A stretch of 64,000 bases of DNA, from positions 372,001 through 436,000 of the forward strand of contig JAEWBN010000022.1 of assembly GCA_023391095.1 (NCBI GenBank), given 5' to 3'. Under the pieces are notes generated by a model. That model was not told the origin of the DNA. It saw only the letters and a list, made by a program, of their open reading frames with translations, and ran no database searches. Each line of letters opens with the position of its first letter. Position 1 is the first letter of the stretch. The translations under genes and the position numbers were made by a program. Below, piece by piece: positions 1 to 8,176 of this stretch. The stretch comes from Pseudomonadota bacterium. GTDB lineage: Bacteria; Pseudomonadota; Alphaproteobacteria; Rhizobiales; Devosiaceae.

Positions 1-2
1 TC

Positions 3-71
3 GCCGCGGGTGCAGCGCTTACGGCTATCGGCGTGATGCGTGACCGCGCCATTCCTCTGCCAGAGGAATGA
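3..71 (+). CDS. 3' end of an unidentified gene entering from the left edge (partial)
   Basis: An open frame enters from the window edge and ends at TGA 69-71. It gives a 22-residue tail that starts AAGAALTAIG and ends AIPLPEE. It is followed at once by a strong hairpin, and the next gene, pheA, converges on it, which is the usual layout at the end of a real gene. The tail is too short to name a family. The frame could also be chance. Confidence 0.35.
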   Translation, partial: AAGAALTAIGVMRDRAIPLPEE

Positions 72-77
72 ACTGCA

Positions 78-100
78 GCGCAGGGCCATCCGCCCTGCGC
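78..100. terminator. Hairpin between convergent genes
   Basis: A perfect 9-bp inverted repeat (GCGCAGGGC / GCCCTGCGC) with a 5-nt loop lies between the partial plus-strand frame and the 3' end of pheA. There is no clear T-run on either side, so it may act as a stabilising 3' hairpin rather than a strong intrinsic terminator. Confidence 0.45.
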
Positions 101-112
101 ATTCTGCGACTG

Positions 113-934
113 TCAATCCGCGGCCGGATAGACACCAAGGATGCGGAAGTAGTCGGTGAAGAAATTGAGCTCTTCGAAAGCAAGCTGGACGGCGACGTCG
201 TCGGGGTGACCTTCGATGTCGGCATAAAACTGGGTCGCCGTGAAAGCGCCGCCCACCATGTAGCTTTCGAGCTTGGTCATGTTGACGCCGTTGGTGGCAA
301 AACCGCCCATGGCCTTGTAGAGCGCCGCGGGCACGTTGCGGACGCGGAAGACAAAGGTCGTCTTGACCTTGCCCTGGTTGACCGCGCGCTTTTCTTTTGG
401 CGAGAGCACCAGAAAACGCGTCGTATTATGGTCAGCGTCTTCGATGTTTTCGGCCAGCACGTCCAGGCCGTAGATCTGTCCGGCGAACCGGGAGGCAATC
501 GCAGCGACCGACTTGTCTGCTTTCTGCGCGATCTCGCGGGCCGACCCGGCCGTATCGACGGCGTTGATGGTGCGATAGCCGTTCTGCGCAATGAACTTTC
601 GGCACTGGCCGAGCGCAACCGACAGCGACTGCACAGCCTTGATATCCTCGAGGCGGGCGCCGGGCACTCCCAGAAGCGTCATCTCCACGCGCAGATAGGT
701 TTCACCGATAATGTGCAGGCCACTTTCGGGCAGCAGGTGGTGAATGTCGGTAATACGCCCATACAGCGAGTTTTCCACCGGCACCACGGCGAAGTCAGCG
801 CGCCCGGTCTGCACGGCATTGAGCGTTTCCTCGAAAGTCACGCAGCCGATGAACTCTTCGGTCGGGAACACGTTGGAGGCTGCGGCGTGGCTGAAAGCGC
901 CGGGCTCGCCTTGAAAGGCGATCTTCTTGCTCAT
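113..934 (-). CDS. pheA: Prephenate dehydratase
   Basis: Converts prephenate to phenylpyruvate in phenylalanine synthesis; cytosolic. The 273-residue protein has the two-lobed catalytic domain from about residue 4 to 180, with the family's VVPVENS segment (50-56) and the catalytic TRF motif at 172-174. A C-terminal ACT domain follows (about 192-268), which in this family binds phenylalanine for feedback inhibition; LESYMVG at 222-228 takes the place of the usual ESRP loop. It is monofunctional, with no chorismate mutase domain. I chose the ATG at 934 because translation then starts directly at the conserved MSKKIAFQGEPGAF block; an upstream in-frame start would add 36 unconserved residues. 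Divergent from the cytochrome gene. Confidence 0.95.
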   Translation of the reverse strand: MSKKIAFQGEPGAFSHAAASNVFPTEEFIGCVTFEETLNAVQTGRADFAVVPVENSLYGRITDIHHLLPESGLHIIGETYLRVEMTLLGVPGARLEDIKAVQSLSVALGQCRKFIAQNGYRTINAVDTAGSAREIAQKADKSVAAIASRFAGQIYGLDVLAENIEDADHNTTRFLVLSPKEKRAVNQGKVKTTFVFRVRNVPAALYKAMGGFATNGVNMTKLESYMVGGAFTATQFYADIEGHPDDVAVQLAFEELNFFTDYFRILGVYPAAD

Positions 935-1193
935 GGCTGGGTTCCCAATAGTAGAGGCAGGCGGGTTTTGACGCGAGGGCACAAGACTGTCAATCTGAGC
1001 CGGCCGCGGATGCACCGGCCAAAGGATGGGGAATTGTCGCACCGAGGCTTTGCCCTGTTGCGCCCGATACGCCTAGCGACTATCTTCCGCGCGCACCGAA
1101 CTGGCTGGTTGAGGCCGAATTTCCCCTGGGAAATCGAAGGTTGGGCCAGTTTCGCATATTCGTCCACTGGGGATGGACCGGCAGAGAGACCAA

Positions 1194-1997
1194 ATGGATT
1201 CGTTCGAGCTAAACAAAATCATGGGCGCCGTACTGGGCACTCTGTTGTTCGTCATGGGCATCGGCTTCCTGGCTGAGGCCATCTACCATCCCATCGAGGG
1301 CCGCGGTCCGGGCTACGCCTTGCCTGAACCCGAGGTTGTCGCTGCCGGCCCCGTCGAAGAAGTTCCGGCTGTGCCGCTCGGGGTCCTCCTGGCCAGCGCA
1401 AGCATTGATCGCGGCGCCGCTGCTGTCCGCAAGTGCCAGTCTTGCCACAATTTCGGCGAAGGCGAGCCCAACAAGCAGGGTCCGAACCTTTACCACATCG
1501 TCGGCGCAACCAAGGCGCACATGCCCGACTTTGCCTATTCCGACATTCTGCTCCAGCAGAAGGCCGAGGGTCAGGTCTGGTCGTATGAAAACCTGAACGC
1601 CTTCCTTGAAAACCCGCGTGGCTATGCTCCGGGCACCAAGATGGCCTTTGCCGGCGTCCGTTCGCCCGAAGAGCGCGCTGACATCCTGGCCTACCTGCAG
1701 ACCCTGTCGTCCGATCCGGTCCCGTTCCCTGAAGCGGAAGCTGCCGAAGAGCCCGCGCCGACTGCCGAGGAAGCCGGCACGCCCGTAGAAGAAGCTCCGG
1801 CTGGTGAAGTCACCCCGACCGAAGTGACCGCGCCTCCGGCCGAGACCGAGCCTGCAGTGCCGACCGGAGCCATCGAGACCCCGACCGAAACCCAGTCGGA
1901 CACCCCGATCCAGGGTACTCCGGAGGGTGATGTCGTGGCGCCCCCGGGCACCGATCCGGCGACCGATCCGGCCGCTGCGCCCGCTATCGGCCAGTAA
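1194..1997 (+). CDS. Membrane-anchored c-type cytochrome (CycM-like)
   Basis: Class I cytochrome c held in the inner membrane, with its haem domain in the periplasm; in related bacteria such proteins carry electrons from the bc1 complex to terminal oxidases. The 267 residues begin with an uncleaved TM anchor (about 9-27), then a Pro/Glu linker. The haem-binding CQSCH is at 81-85, and the likely axial Met lies in GTKMAF. Unusually, after the haem domain there is a tail of about 90 residues, acidic and rich in Pro, Thr and Ala, that is not needed for the fold. I chose the ATG at 1194; an in-frame ATG at 1173 would add seven residues. A strong terminator follows. Role by homology; the tail's role is unknown. 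Confidence 0.88.
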   Translation: MDSFELNKIMGAVLGTLLFVMGIGFLAEAIYHPIEGRGPGYALPEPEVVAAGPVEEVPAVPLGVLLASASIDRGAAAVRKCQSCHNFGEGEPNKQGPNLYHIVGATKAHMPDFAYSDILLQQKAEGQVWSYENLNAFLENPRGYAPGTKMAFAGVRSPEERADILAYLQTLSSDPVPFPEAEAAEEPAPTAEEAGTPVEEAPAGEVTPTEVTAPPAETEPAVPTGAIETPTETQSDTPIQGTPEGDVVAPPGTDPATDPAAAPAIGQ

Positions 1998-2023
1998 GGT
2001 TTGGCCGACCTGCACAATTCATA

Positions 2024-2054
2024 GGCCGCGCTGGAAAGCGCGGCCTTTTCTTTT
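2024..2054 (+). terminator. Rho-independent terminator after the cytochrome gene
   Basis: A 9-bp perfect GC-rich stem (GGCCGCGCT / AGCGCGGCC) with a GGAA tetraloop is followed by TTTTCTTTT. It lies 26 nt past the cytochrome stop codon and ends 13 nt before the ATG of the next gene, so that gene probably depends on its own promoter or on read-through. Confidence 0.9.
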
Positions 2055-2067
2055 GGGGCCTTTTTCA

Positions 2068-3006
2068 ATGCTATTGCTGCACCTTTCCGACGTCGATGAA
2101 GCCAGCTGGGCGAATGCATTTGCCAAGGCCCTTGCGCCCTACCCCGTGGTGCGGCGCGGCGACGACTACGATCCCGCCAACATCCGATACATTTTCGTCT
2201 GGAAGCCAAAGGCTGACGCTTTCAAAGGCCTCAGCAATCTTAAAGCCGTGCTCTCGCTGGGCGCCGGCGTGGACGCATTGCTCAAGCACCCCGACCTGCC
2301 AGATGCGCCGATTGTCCGTTTCGTCGATGAGGATCTCAGCCAGCGCATGAGCGACTATGTGGTCGCCCACGTCACCATGCACCATCGCCAGTTCTCCCTA
2401 TTTCGCGCAGACCAGAAGGCCCGTCGCTGGAGTCAGTTCTATCCGCCCGCAGCAAGCCAGACGACGGTCGGCATCATGGGCATGGGCGTGCTGGGCCAGG
2501 ACGCGGCGCGCCGGCTGCGGCCGCTGGGTTTCACGCTGCGCAGCTGGAGCCGCAGCCCCAAGGCGACGGACGGGGTGGAGGGATTTTCGGGGCAGGAACA
2601 GTTCGATGCCTTTCTTGAAGGCACCGACATCCTCGTTAACCTTCTGCCGCTGACGCCGGAAACGGACGGCATTCTCAACTACGATACTTTTTCCAAGTTG
2701 CGGCGTGACCGCCTGCGGGGTGGTCCGGCTATCGTCAACGCGGCCCGCGGCGGCCACCAGCGGGAGGCGGATATCGTCCGGGCCCTCGCGGACGGCACGC
2801 TGGGCGCTGCAAGCCTCGACGTTTTCGAGGTAGAGCCCCTGCCCGCGGATAGTCCATTGTGGGATATCGAGACCTGCTACATCACGCCCCACATTGCGGC
2901 CATTTCCGACGAGGCAAGCGGGGTGCGCTACTTCTCCCGCATCCTTGAGGATCACGAAGCGGGCAAGCCGCTGATCAATGTCGTGGATCGCTCACGCGGC
3001 TACTGA
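2068..3006 (+). CDS. ghrA: Glyoxylate/hydroxypyruvate reductase A-type D-2-hydroxyacid dehydrogenase
   Basis: NAD(P)H-dependent reduction of glyoxylate or hydroxypyruvate; cytosolic. Length is 312 residues, the same as the E. coli GhrA family. The Rossmann glycine motif GMGVLG is at 138-143, and the catalytic triad is visible as Arg227 (NAARGGH), Glu256 (DVFEVEPL) and His275 (TPHIA). The motif NAARGGH is a close variant of the GhrA signature. The ATG at 2068 follows the terminator of the cytochrome gene directly; the open frame extends upstream through that terminator, which argues against an earlier start. Substrate preference cannot be fixed from sequence. Confidence 0.88.
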   Translation: MLLLHLSDVDEASWANAFAKALAPYPVVRRGDDYDPANIRYIFVWKPKADAFKGLSNLKAVLSLGAGVDALLKHPDLPDAPIVRFVDEDLSQRMSDYVVAHVTMHHRQFSLFRADQKARRWSQFYPPAASQTTVGIMGMGVLGQDAARRLRPLGFTLRSWSRSPKATDGVEGFSGQEQFDAFLEGTDILVNLLPLTPETDGILNYDTFSKLRRDRLRGGPAIVNAARGGHQREADIVRALADGTLGAASLDVFEVEPLPADSPLWDIETCYITPHIAAISDEASGVRYFSRILEDHEAGKPLINVVDRSRGY

Positions 3007-3081
3007 CACGCAAAATTCACTGGTGCGACGCAAGAATCGCCGCCAAGCATATTGTTCCACGCCTATTGATTTTGAGACTGA

Positions 3082-3807
3082 ATGACAGAAACAGCACCGC
3101 AGGCCAAACTCAGCTTCTATGACCGGCTGAAACTGGCGACCAAGCACCGTCTGGCTGAACCCATACTGGCCCTGCTGTGTTTTCTCGAAGCGATGATCCT
3201 GCCGGTATTTCCGGAAATCATGCTGGCGCCCATGATTATCGCCGACCGAATGCGGGCGTGGCGGCTGGCGACGATTTGCACGGTTGCCTCCGTGACCGGC
3301 GGGCTTGCCGGCTATGCCATCGGCTACTTCCTGTTTGACGCGGTCGGCCGACCGATCATTGAATTCTATGGCGCGGGTAACGGCTTTGACTCTCTGCGCC
3401 AAAGCTTCAACGACAACGGTCCCCTGATGATCCTCATCGGCGCCTTGTCGCCAATCCCCTACAAGGTGATTACCATCACCTCCGGCGTGGCCGGGCTGGA
3501 TATCTGGACCTTCGTCATCTACGGGCTGATCGGGCGCGGACTGCGCTATTTCCTCCCCTGCGGCCTCTTCTATTTCTTTGGCCCGGTGGCGGGCGAGTTC
3601 ATCGAGCGGCACAAGAAATGGGCCGGCTGGGGCATGATCGCACTGGTGGTCGTGGGCTTTGCAATGGCGCCGCTCCTTTTTCCCAAGAGCCACGGCCCGG
3701 CGACCGAAGCGGCTATTGAGCAGATGCAAGCGGTCGACGAGGTGGTTCCAAACGAATTGCTGCCCGATCCGGGAGCGCTGCTAGGCGGCGGCAGCGACGC
3801 GCAGTAG
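3082..3807 (+). CDS. YqaA/DedA-like inner-membrane protein (VTT-type domain)
   Basis: Polytopic membrane protein of 241 residues of the SNARE-associated/YqaA type. Hydrophobic segments occur near residues 29-55, 64-85, 110-135, 138-170 and 180-202. The LCFLEAMILPVFPEIMLAP stretch and the SPIPYKVITI stretch match the family's conserved re-entrant regions, which in DedA-superfamily proteins are linked to lipid flipping and membrane homeostasis. The last 35 residues are soluble and poorly conserved. It lies 75 nt after ghrA on the same strand and converges on the aminopeptidase gene. The exact function of YqaA-type members is not established. Confidence 0.8.
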   Translation: MTETAPQAKLSFYDRLKLATKHRLAEPILALLCFLEAMILPVFPEIMLAPMIIADRMRAWRLATICTVASVTGGLAGYAIGYFLFDAVGRPIIEFYGAGNGFDSLRQSFNDNGPLMILIGALSPIPYKVITITSGVAGLDIWTFVIYGLIGRGLRYFLPCGLFYFFGPVAGEFIERHKKWAGWGMIALVVVGFAMAPLLFPKSHGPATEAAIEQMQAVDEVVPNELLPDPGALLGGGSDAQ

Positions 3808-3835
3808 GCGCGTCGGCTGGCCGTGCGCTTAAAGT

Positions 3836-3857
3836 GAGCCGTTAGCTGTAGCGGCTC
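3836..3857. terminator. Hairpin at the 3' junction of the YqaA-like and aminopeptidase genes
   Basis: A 6-bp inverted repeat GAGCCG / CGGCTC with a 10-nt loop overlaps the aminopeptidase stop codon; on the plus strand TTTATG follows. It could end transcription from the left-hand gene, but the stem is short. Confidence 0.3.
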
Positions 3858-5188
3858 TTTATGTAGCCATAGAGCGCCCGGACACCCTGGTCCGTCCCGC
3901 CTTGCGGACGACCGGGTCGGGTTTCCGGCGCCCATCCGAAGATATCGAGATGAACCCAGCTCGTGGCTGTGCTGACGAAGCGCTTGAGGAACAGCGCCGC
4001 GATGACGGACCCAGAATGTCCGCCTGACCCGGTGTTGTTGAGATCGGCAATCTTGGAGGCGAGTTGGCCCTCATAAGGCGCCCACAGGGGCATGGGCCAG
4101 AGCGGATCCTCGACGCGTGAGCCGACCTCAGCGATCGCTGCAGCCACCTTGGGTTCGGAGCTGTAGACCGGGGGGAGATCGGGTCCCAGCGCCACCCGGG
4201 CGGCGCCGGTCAGCGTAGCCATATCCACCAGAAGATCGGGCTCCTCCTCATCGGCCAGCGCCAGGGCATCGGCAAGGATCAAGCGGCCTTCGGCGTCGGT
4301 ATTGCCGATTTCCACCGTTATACCCTTGCGAGAAGTGAGAACGTCTCCGGGCCTGAAGGCATTCCCGGCAATAGCGTTTTCGACGATGGGCAGGAGGACA
4401 CGAAGCCGAACCGGTAGACGCGCCGCGATGATCGCCGCGGCCAGACCCAAAACATTGGCCGCGCCGCCCATGTCCTTTTTCATGAGCAACATGCCTTGGG
4501 CGGTCTTGATGTCGAGCCCTCCTGTGTCGAAGGTTACACCCTTGCCCACCAGCGTAACCTTGGGATGGGCCGCGAGGCCCCATTGCATGTCGATGAGGCG
4601 GGGCGCCTGAACACTGGCTCGGCCAACCGCGTGGATCATCGGAAGACGCGCCTTGAGCAACTCGTCGCCGGCCGTGACCTTGATCTTGGCACCATGCTGG
4701 GTTGCGAAACGTCGAGCATGAAGCTCGAACGCATCCGGTCCCAGCTCATTGGCCGGCGTGTTGATCAAGTCGCGCGCCAGCACGGCGGCATCGACTTGCC
4801 GTTCGACTTCGTCCGCATCAGCACGGCCGGGCACGACAAGGCGGGGGCCAGCCTGGACGTTGCGATAACGGTCAAAACGATACGCCCCCAGACGGAACGC
4901 GATGGCAGCGAGCGTAGGGTCACCCATCTCGCCCTCAAGCCTGTAATCTCCTTCAGGCAACATGGCCCCGGCCAGCCCGGCCACAAAGACGGGGCGGGTC
5001 TCACTAGCGCCGATACCGAACAGCCATCCGTAGATGCGACCATCGCTTGCAGGCAAGGCCAGGAGTTTGCCGCGTTGTCCCGAAAAGCCGTGTGCCTTGG
5101 CCCAAGCAAGGTGCGCTTCGCTCAAACCAGCACCATCGAGCCCGTTTTCAGGGACCAAAACGAGAGGTTGGATTGGTGCTGCAGTCAT
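3842..5188 (-). CDS. Leucyl aminopeptidase family protein (M17)
   Basis: Two-metal cytosolic aminopeptidase that removes N-terminal residues from peptides. The 448-residue protein has the less conserved N-terminal domain (1-140) and the M17 catalytic domain (about 150-448). The diagnostic NTDAEGRL is at 296-303. Metal and catalytic residues expected for the fold are present: Lys216 and Asp221 in GKGVTFDTGG, Asp239 in KKDMGG, and Asp298 and Glu300 in the signature. It is shorter than E. coli PepA (about 500), typical of the second M17 paralogue found in many alphaproteobacteria, so I leave out a symbol. The start is the ATG at 5188; an in-frame upstream start adds only 14 residues. Confidence 0.9.
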   Translation of the reverse strand: MTAAPIQPLVLVPENGLDGAGLSEAHLAWAKAHGFSGQRGKLLALPASDGRIYGWLFGIGASETRPVFVAGLAGAMLPEGDYRLEGEMGDPTLAAIAFRLGAYRFDRYRNVQAGPRLVVPGRADADEVERQVDAAVLARDLINTPANELGPDAFELHARRFATQHGAKIKVTAGDELLKARLPMIHAVGRASVQAPRLIDMQWGLAAHPKVTLVGKGVTFDTGGLDIKTAQGMLLMKKDMGGAANVLGLAAAIIAARLPVRLRVLLPIVENAIAGNAFRPGDVLTSRKGITVEIGNTDAEGRLILADALALADEEEPDLLVDMATLTGAARVALGPDLPPVYSSEPKVAAAIAEVGSRVEDPLWPMPLWAPYEGQLASKIADLNNTGSGGHSGSVIAALFLKRFVSTATSWVHLDIFGWAPETRPGRPQGGTDQGVRALYGYIKSRYS

Positions 5189-5318
5189 TGAAGTCCTCAG
5201 GGCTTTTCCAACTTCTAGTGGGCCTTGCAAAAGCCTGCAATCTCCTGGGCGGACACGTTTAACGGCCCGTTAGGGTTAATGACCTATTGATGTTTGTCCA
5301 TCAACCAGGAGCGCGCCC

Positions 5319-6089
5319 GTGTTGCCCCTATCCCGTATCGCCAGGCCAGTGCGCGCCATGCTGATGGTCGGGGTCGCCATGGCAAGTTTGACCGCCTGCG
5401 CCTCCAACCGCGGCCAACTGGGCAGTACCGACTATTCTGGGTTGCCGGCGGCGCAGGGGCAGGCAACGCTGGCCGAACTTAGTTCGCGCTACAAGTCCAA
5501 TCCACGCGATCCCAACATTGTCATTCACTACGCCGCCGCCCTGCGCGCCGCAGGTCAGCCGCAACAGGCCACGGCCGCGCTCGAACAGGCCATGTCCCAT
5601 CGGCCGGGCGATGTCGCGATGGCTGTCGCCTATGCCAAGGCGCTGACCGCTGCCGGACGCTTCGACCAGTCGCTGAACGTGTTGGATAATGTCATTCGTC
5701 CAGATGCACCGGACTGGAATGCCCTTCTGGTGAAGGGCGCGACACTCGACCAGATGGGGCGGAACGAGGAAGCGCGCATCATCTACGGTCAGGCCGCGGT
5801 GCTTGCGCCAGGTGAGGCCTCGATCGAGACCAATCTCGGGCTTTCCTATGCCATGACCAACGACCTGCCGCGCGCCGAGCAGCATTTGCGCCGTGCCTTG
5901 CAGATGCGAGGTGCCAATAGCCAGACGCGTCAGAACTTGGCGCTTGTCGTGGGGTTGCAGGGACGTTTTGACGAATCCCGGGCGCTCTACGCAGCCGAAT
6001 TGCCACCCGAACAGGTGGAAAGCAACATGGCCTATGTCCGGGCGTTGCTGACCCAGCAAAACCGCTGGGACCTGATCAAGAACGGCTGA
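5319..6089 (+). CDS. tadD: TPR lipoprotein, Tad pilus assembly protein TadD-like
   Basis: Outer-membrane-associated TPR lipoprotein; TadD is needed for secretin function in Tad systems. The 256 residues begin with a lipoprotein signal peptide ending in LTAC (lipidated Cys27), followed by four to five tetratricopeptide units between about residues 50 and 240 (for example the stretch starting NPRDPNIVIHYAAAL and that starting PGEASIETNLGLSYA). The start is GTG, supported by AGGAG about 10 nt upstream. The gene faces tadC and is the only part of the assembly machinery on this strand at this end; the assignment to TadD rests on the TPR lipoprotein architecture plus its place beside tadC. Confidence 0.82.
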   Translation: MLPLSRIARPVRAMLMVGVAMASLTACASNRGQLGSTDYSGLPAAQGQATLAELSSRYKSNPRDPNIVIHYAAALRAAGQPQQATAALEQAMSHRPGDVAMAVAYAKALTAAGRFDQSLNVLDNVIRPDAPDWNALLVKGATLDQMGRNEEARIIYGQAAVLAPGEASIETNLGLSYAMTNDLPRAEQHLRRALQMRGANSQTRQNLALVVGLQGRFDESRALYAAELPPEQVESNMAYVRALLTQQNRWDLIKNG

Positions 6090-6172
6090 TCCTATCAATT
6101 GCGCTGGAAGTGAACCGGGTGCTGCGCGACGCGCGGCTGCGATCTCCCGTAACCTGCCTCCCCTACCCTGCC

Positions 6173-7183
6173 CTAGCCCCCGCCCACCGTGGACGCCACC
6201 GTACCGGTAAAGACCTTGATCATGGCCGGCGACAGGATAACGATAAACAGCACCGGCAGAAAGAAGACGATCAGCGGCACGGTCAGCTTGGGCGGCAGGG
6301 CGGCAGCCTTCTTTTCGGCTTCCATCATCCGCGCCTCGCGGCCTTCCTCTGCCATGACGCGCAGCGCTTGGCCCACCGACGTGCCGTAGCGGTCGGCCTG
6401 GATCAGGGCGGTCATCACGGCTTTGACGTTGTCGAGGCCCGTGCGGCGGCCGAGGTTTTCGTAAGCCCGTGTGCGATCTTCGAGAAAGCTCAACTCGGCC
6501 GTGGTGAGCGTGAGCTCTTCGGCCAGTTCTGCGCTTTGCGACCCAATTTCCTTGGCCACACGCTTGAAAGCATGCTCCATCGACATGCCCGCCTCAACAC
6601 AGAGAAGGAGCAGGTCAAGGCAATCCGGCCAAGAGCGACGGATCGAGGCCTGACGCTTCTGCGTCCGGTTGGTGAGCAAGAGCAGGGGCAGATAGGCCCC
6701 GACTAGTCCGGCACCGATGGCGTAGACCAAGTTGAGATAGACCGGCCGGTCACCCGGCGCGATGATGAGCAGATAAACTGCAGCGAAAGCGAAGACGGCA
6801 AGCGGCGTCACGAAGCGCTGGAACAGAAATGTCGTCAGCGCCGCAGGGCCACGCATGCCGGCCATTGCGAGCTTGTCGACGGTGGTCTCGTCCTGGAACG
6901 CCTTCTTAAGGTCGAAGCGCTCCACAGCCTTTTTCATATAGCTCTTGGCTTCGGAGTTTCGACGGATCGACCCGCGCCCATCCAGGGGCGCCGTGCCGCG
7001 CAGGCGGGCCATTTCCTCGGCCCGCATCCGATCACGCTCAAGGGCAACGCGCTTGATCCGGTCCTTCATGTCTCGCCGGCCGATGAGCGAGGAGCCGAAA
7101 GTGAACACCACTGCGGCCGCCGAGATCGACGCCAGTATCGCGATCAGAAAATCGCGCTGGGTGATCATGTCGATGATGCTCAT
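6173..7183 (-). CDS. tadC: Tad pilus inner-membrane protein TadC (T2SS F family)
   Basis: Inner-membrane platform protein of the Tad machine; with TadB it links the cytoplasmic ATPase to pilus assembly. The 336 residues have TM segments near 12-32, 118-140, 142-165 and 308-332. Between them lies a T2SSF domain (about 180-300) with the family segment DLLLLCVEAGMSMEHA. It ends VGGG-stop and is the last gene of the minus-strand cpa/tad run, 13 nt after tadB, so very probably co-transcribed. Confidence 0.93.
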   Translation of the reverse strand: MSIIDMITQRDFLIAILASISAAAVVFTFGSSLIGRRDMKDRIKRVALERDRMRAEEMARLRGTAPLDGRGSIRRNSEAKSYMKKAVERFDLKKAFQDETTVDKLAMAGMRGPAALTTFLFQRFVTPLAVFAFAAVYLLIIAPGDRPVYLNLVYAIGAGLVGAYLPLLLLTNRTQKRQASIRRSWPDCLDLLLLCVEAGMSMEHAFKRVAKEIGSQSAELAEELTLTTAELSFLEDRTRAYENLGRRTGLDNVKAVMTALIQADRYGTSVGQALRVMAEEGREARMMEAEKKAAALPPKLTVPLIVFFLPVLFIVILSPAMIKVFTGTVASTVGGG

Positions 7184-7196
7184 GGCGTCGCTCCGA

Positions 7197-8174
7197 TCAG
7201 ATCTCGAACTTGACCATTCGGCTCATCACGAAAATGCCGGTTGCCAGCATAAGAATGCCGACGCCGAGGCAGACGAGACCGATATTGGTGGTGAAGAGCG
7301 GAACAAGATAGCTCGGTGACACCAGCGACACGAGGATTGCCACGACAATAGGCAGCGAGCCGATAATGCCCGCCGAAGCCTTGGCTTCCGAGGACATAGC
7401 CTTGACCTTGGCCTTCATCTTCTTGCGATTGCGCAGCACCCGCGCCAGATTGCCGAGGGCCTCGGACAGATTACCGCCAGCCTGCTGCTGGACAGAAATC
7501 ACGACCACGAAGAAATTGACCTCCGGGAGCGGAACGCGGTCAAGGAGGACCTGCACCGACTCGGTCATGGAAAAGCCGAAGCTCTGCTGATCCAGAACAC
7601 GGGCAAATTCGGACTTTACCGGTTCCTTTGTGTCCTTGGCCACAACGCGCATGGAGTCATTGAGCGGCAGGCCCGTCTTGACGCCACGAACGATGGCTTC
7701 CACTGCGTTTGGCAGCTCGTCGAGAAACTGGTCCTGATACTTCTTGCGCCGGCGCTGCACATACATGCGGGGCAAAAGGTAGCCACCGGCCACGCCAAAG
7801 ATGGCGGCAAAATAGAATGGTACCTGGGCGATCACCAGAACCACGAAAAGCACGGCGCCGAAGATGACGCTGTTCCGGATAAAGGTAGCCGGCGAAATGG
7901 ACATGCCCGCCTGAAAAATCAGGTCCGGCAGGCGCACACGCTTCTTGGCGCTGAGCTCATCGGCCTGTGCCTTGAGGGCCTGCTGGACGCTCTTGCGACG
8001 ATTTTCCCGGGTCCGATCGGCACTCGCAACGGAGCGGTTGGCGCGAATGTCGCCCTGGAAAGCCTTCTTGCGCTGGTCTGCCCGCTTGTTGCCCAATGCC
8101 GAAGGCACTAGAGCGAACCCGGCGGCGCCCACCGTAATCATCGCCAGGATCACCAGAAGCAAGGTGTTGGTCAT
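7197..8174 (-). CDS. tadB: Tad pilus inner-membrane protein TadB (T2SS F family)
   Basis: Partner of TadC in the inner-membrane platform. The 325 residues begin with one TM segment (about 4-22). A charged cytoplasmic region, a TM pair (about 98-135), a T2SSF domain (about 150-275; note IVRGVKTGLPLNDSM) and two C-terminal TM helices follow. The gene starts 2 nt after the cpaF stop codon, so translation is probably coupled. Strand, order and spacing match the standard cpaF-tadB-tadC block. Confidence 0.93.
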   Translation of the reverse strand: MTNTLLLVILAMITVGAAGFALVPSALGNKRADQRKKAFQGDIRANRSVASADRTRENRRKSVQQALKAQADELSAKKRVRLPDLIFQAGMSISPATFIRNSVIFGAVLFVVLVIAQVPFYFAAIFGVAGGYLLPRMYVQRRRKKYQDQFLDELPNAVEAIVRGVKTGLPLNDSMRVVAKDTKEPVKSEFARVLDQQSFGFSMTESVQVLLDRVPLPEVNFFVVVISVQQQAGGNLSEALGNLARVLRNRKKMKAKVKAMSSEAKASAGIIGSLPIVVAILVSLVSPSYLVPLFTTNIGLVCLGVGILMLATGIFVMSRMVKFEI

Positions 8175-8176
8175 GC

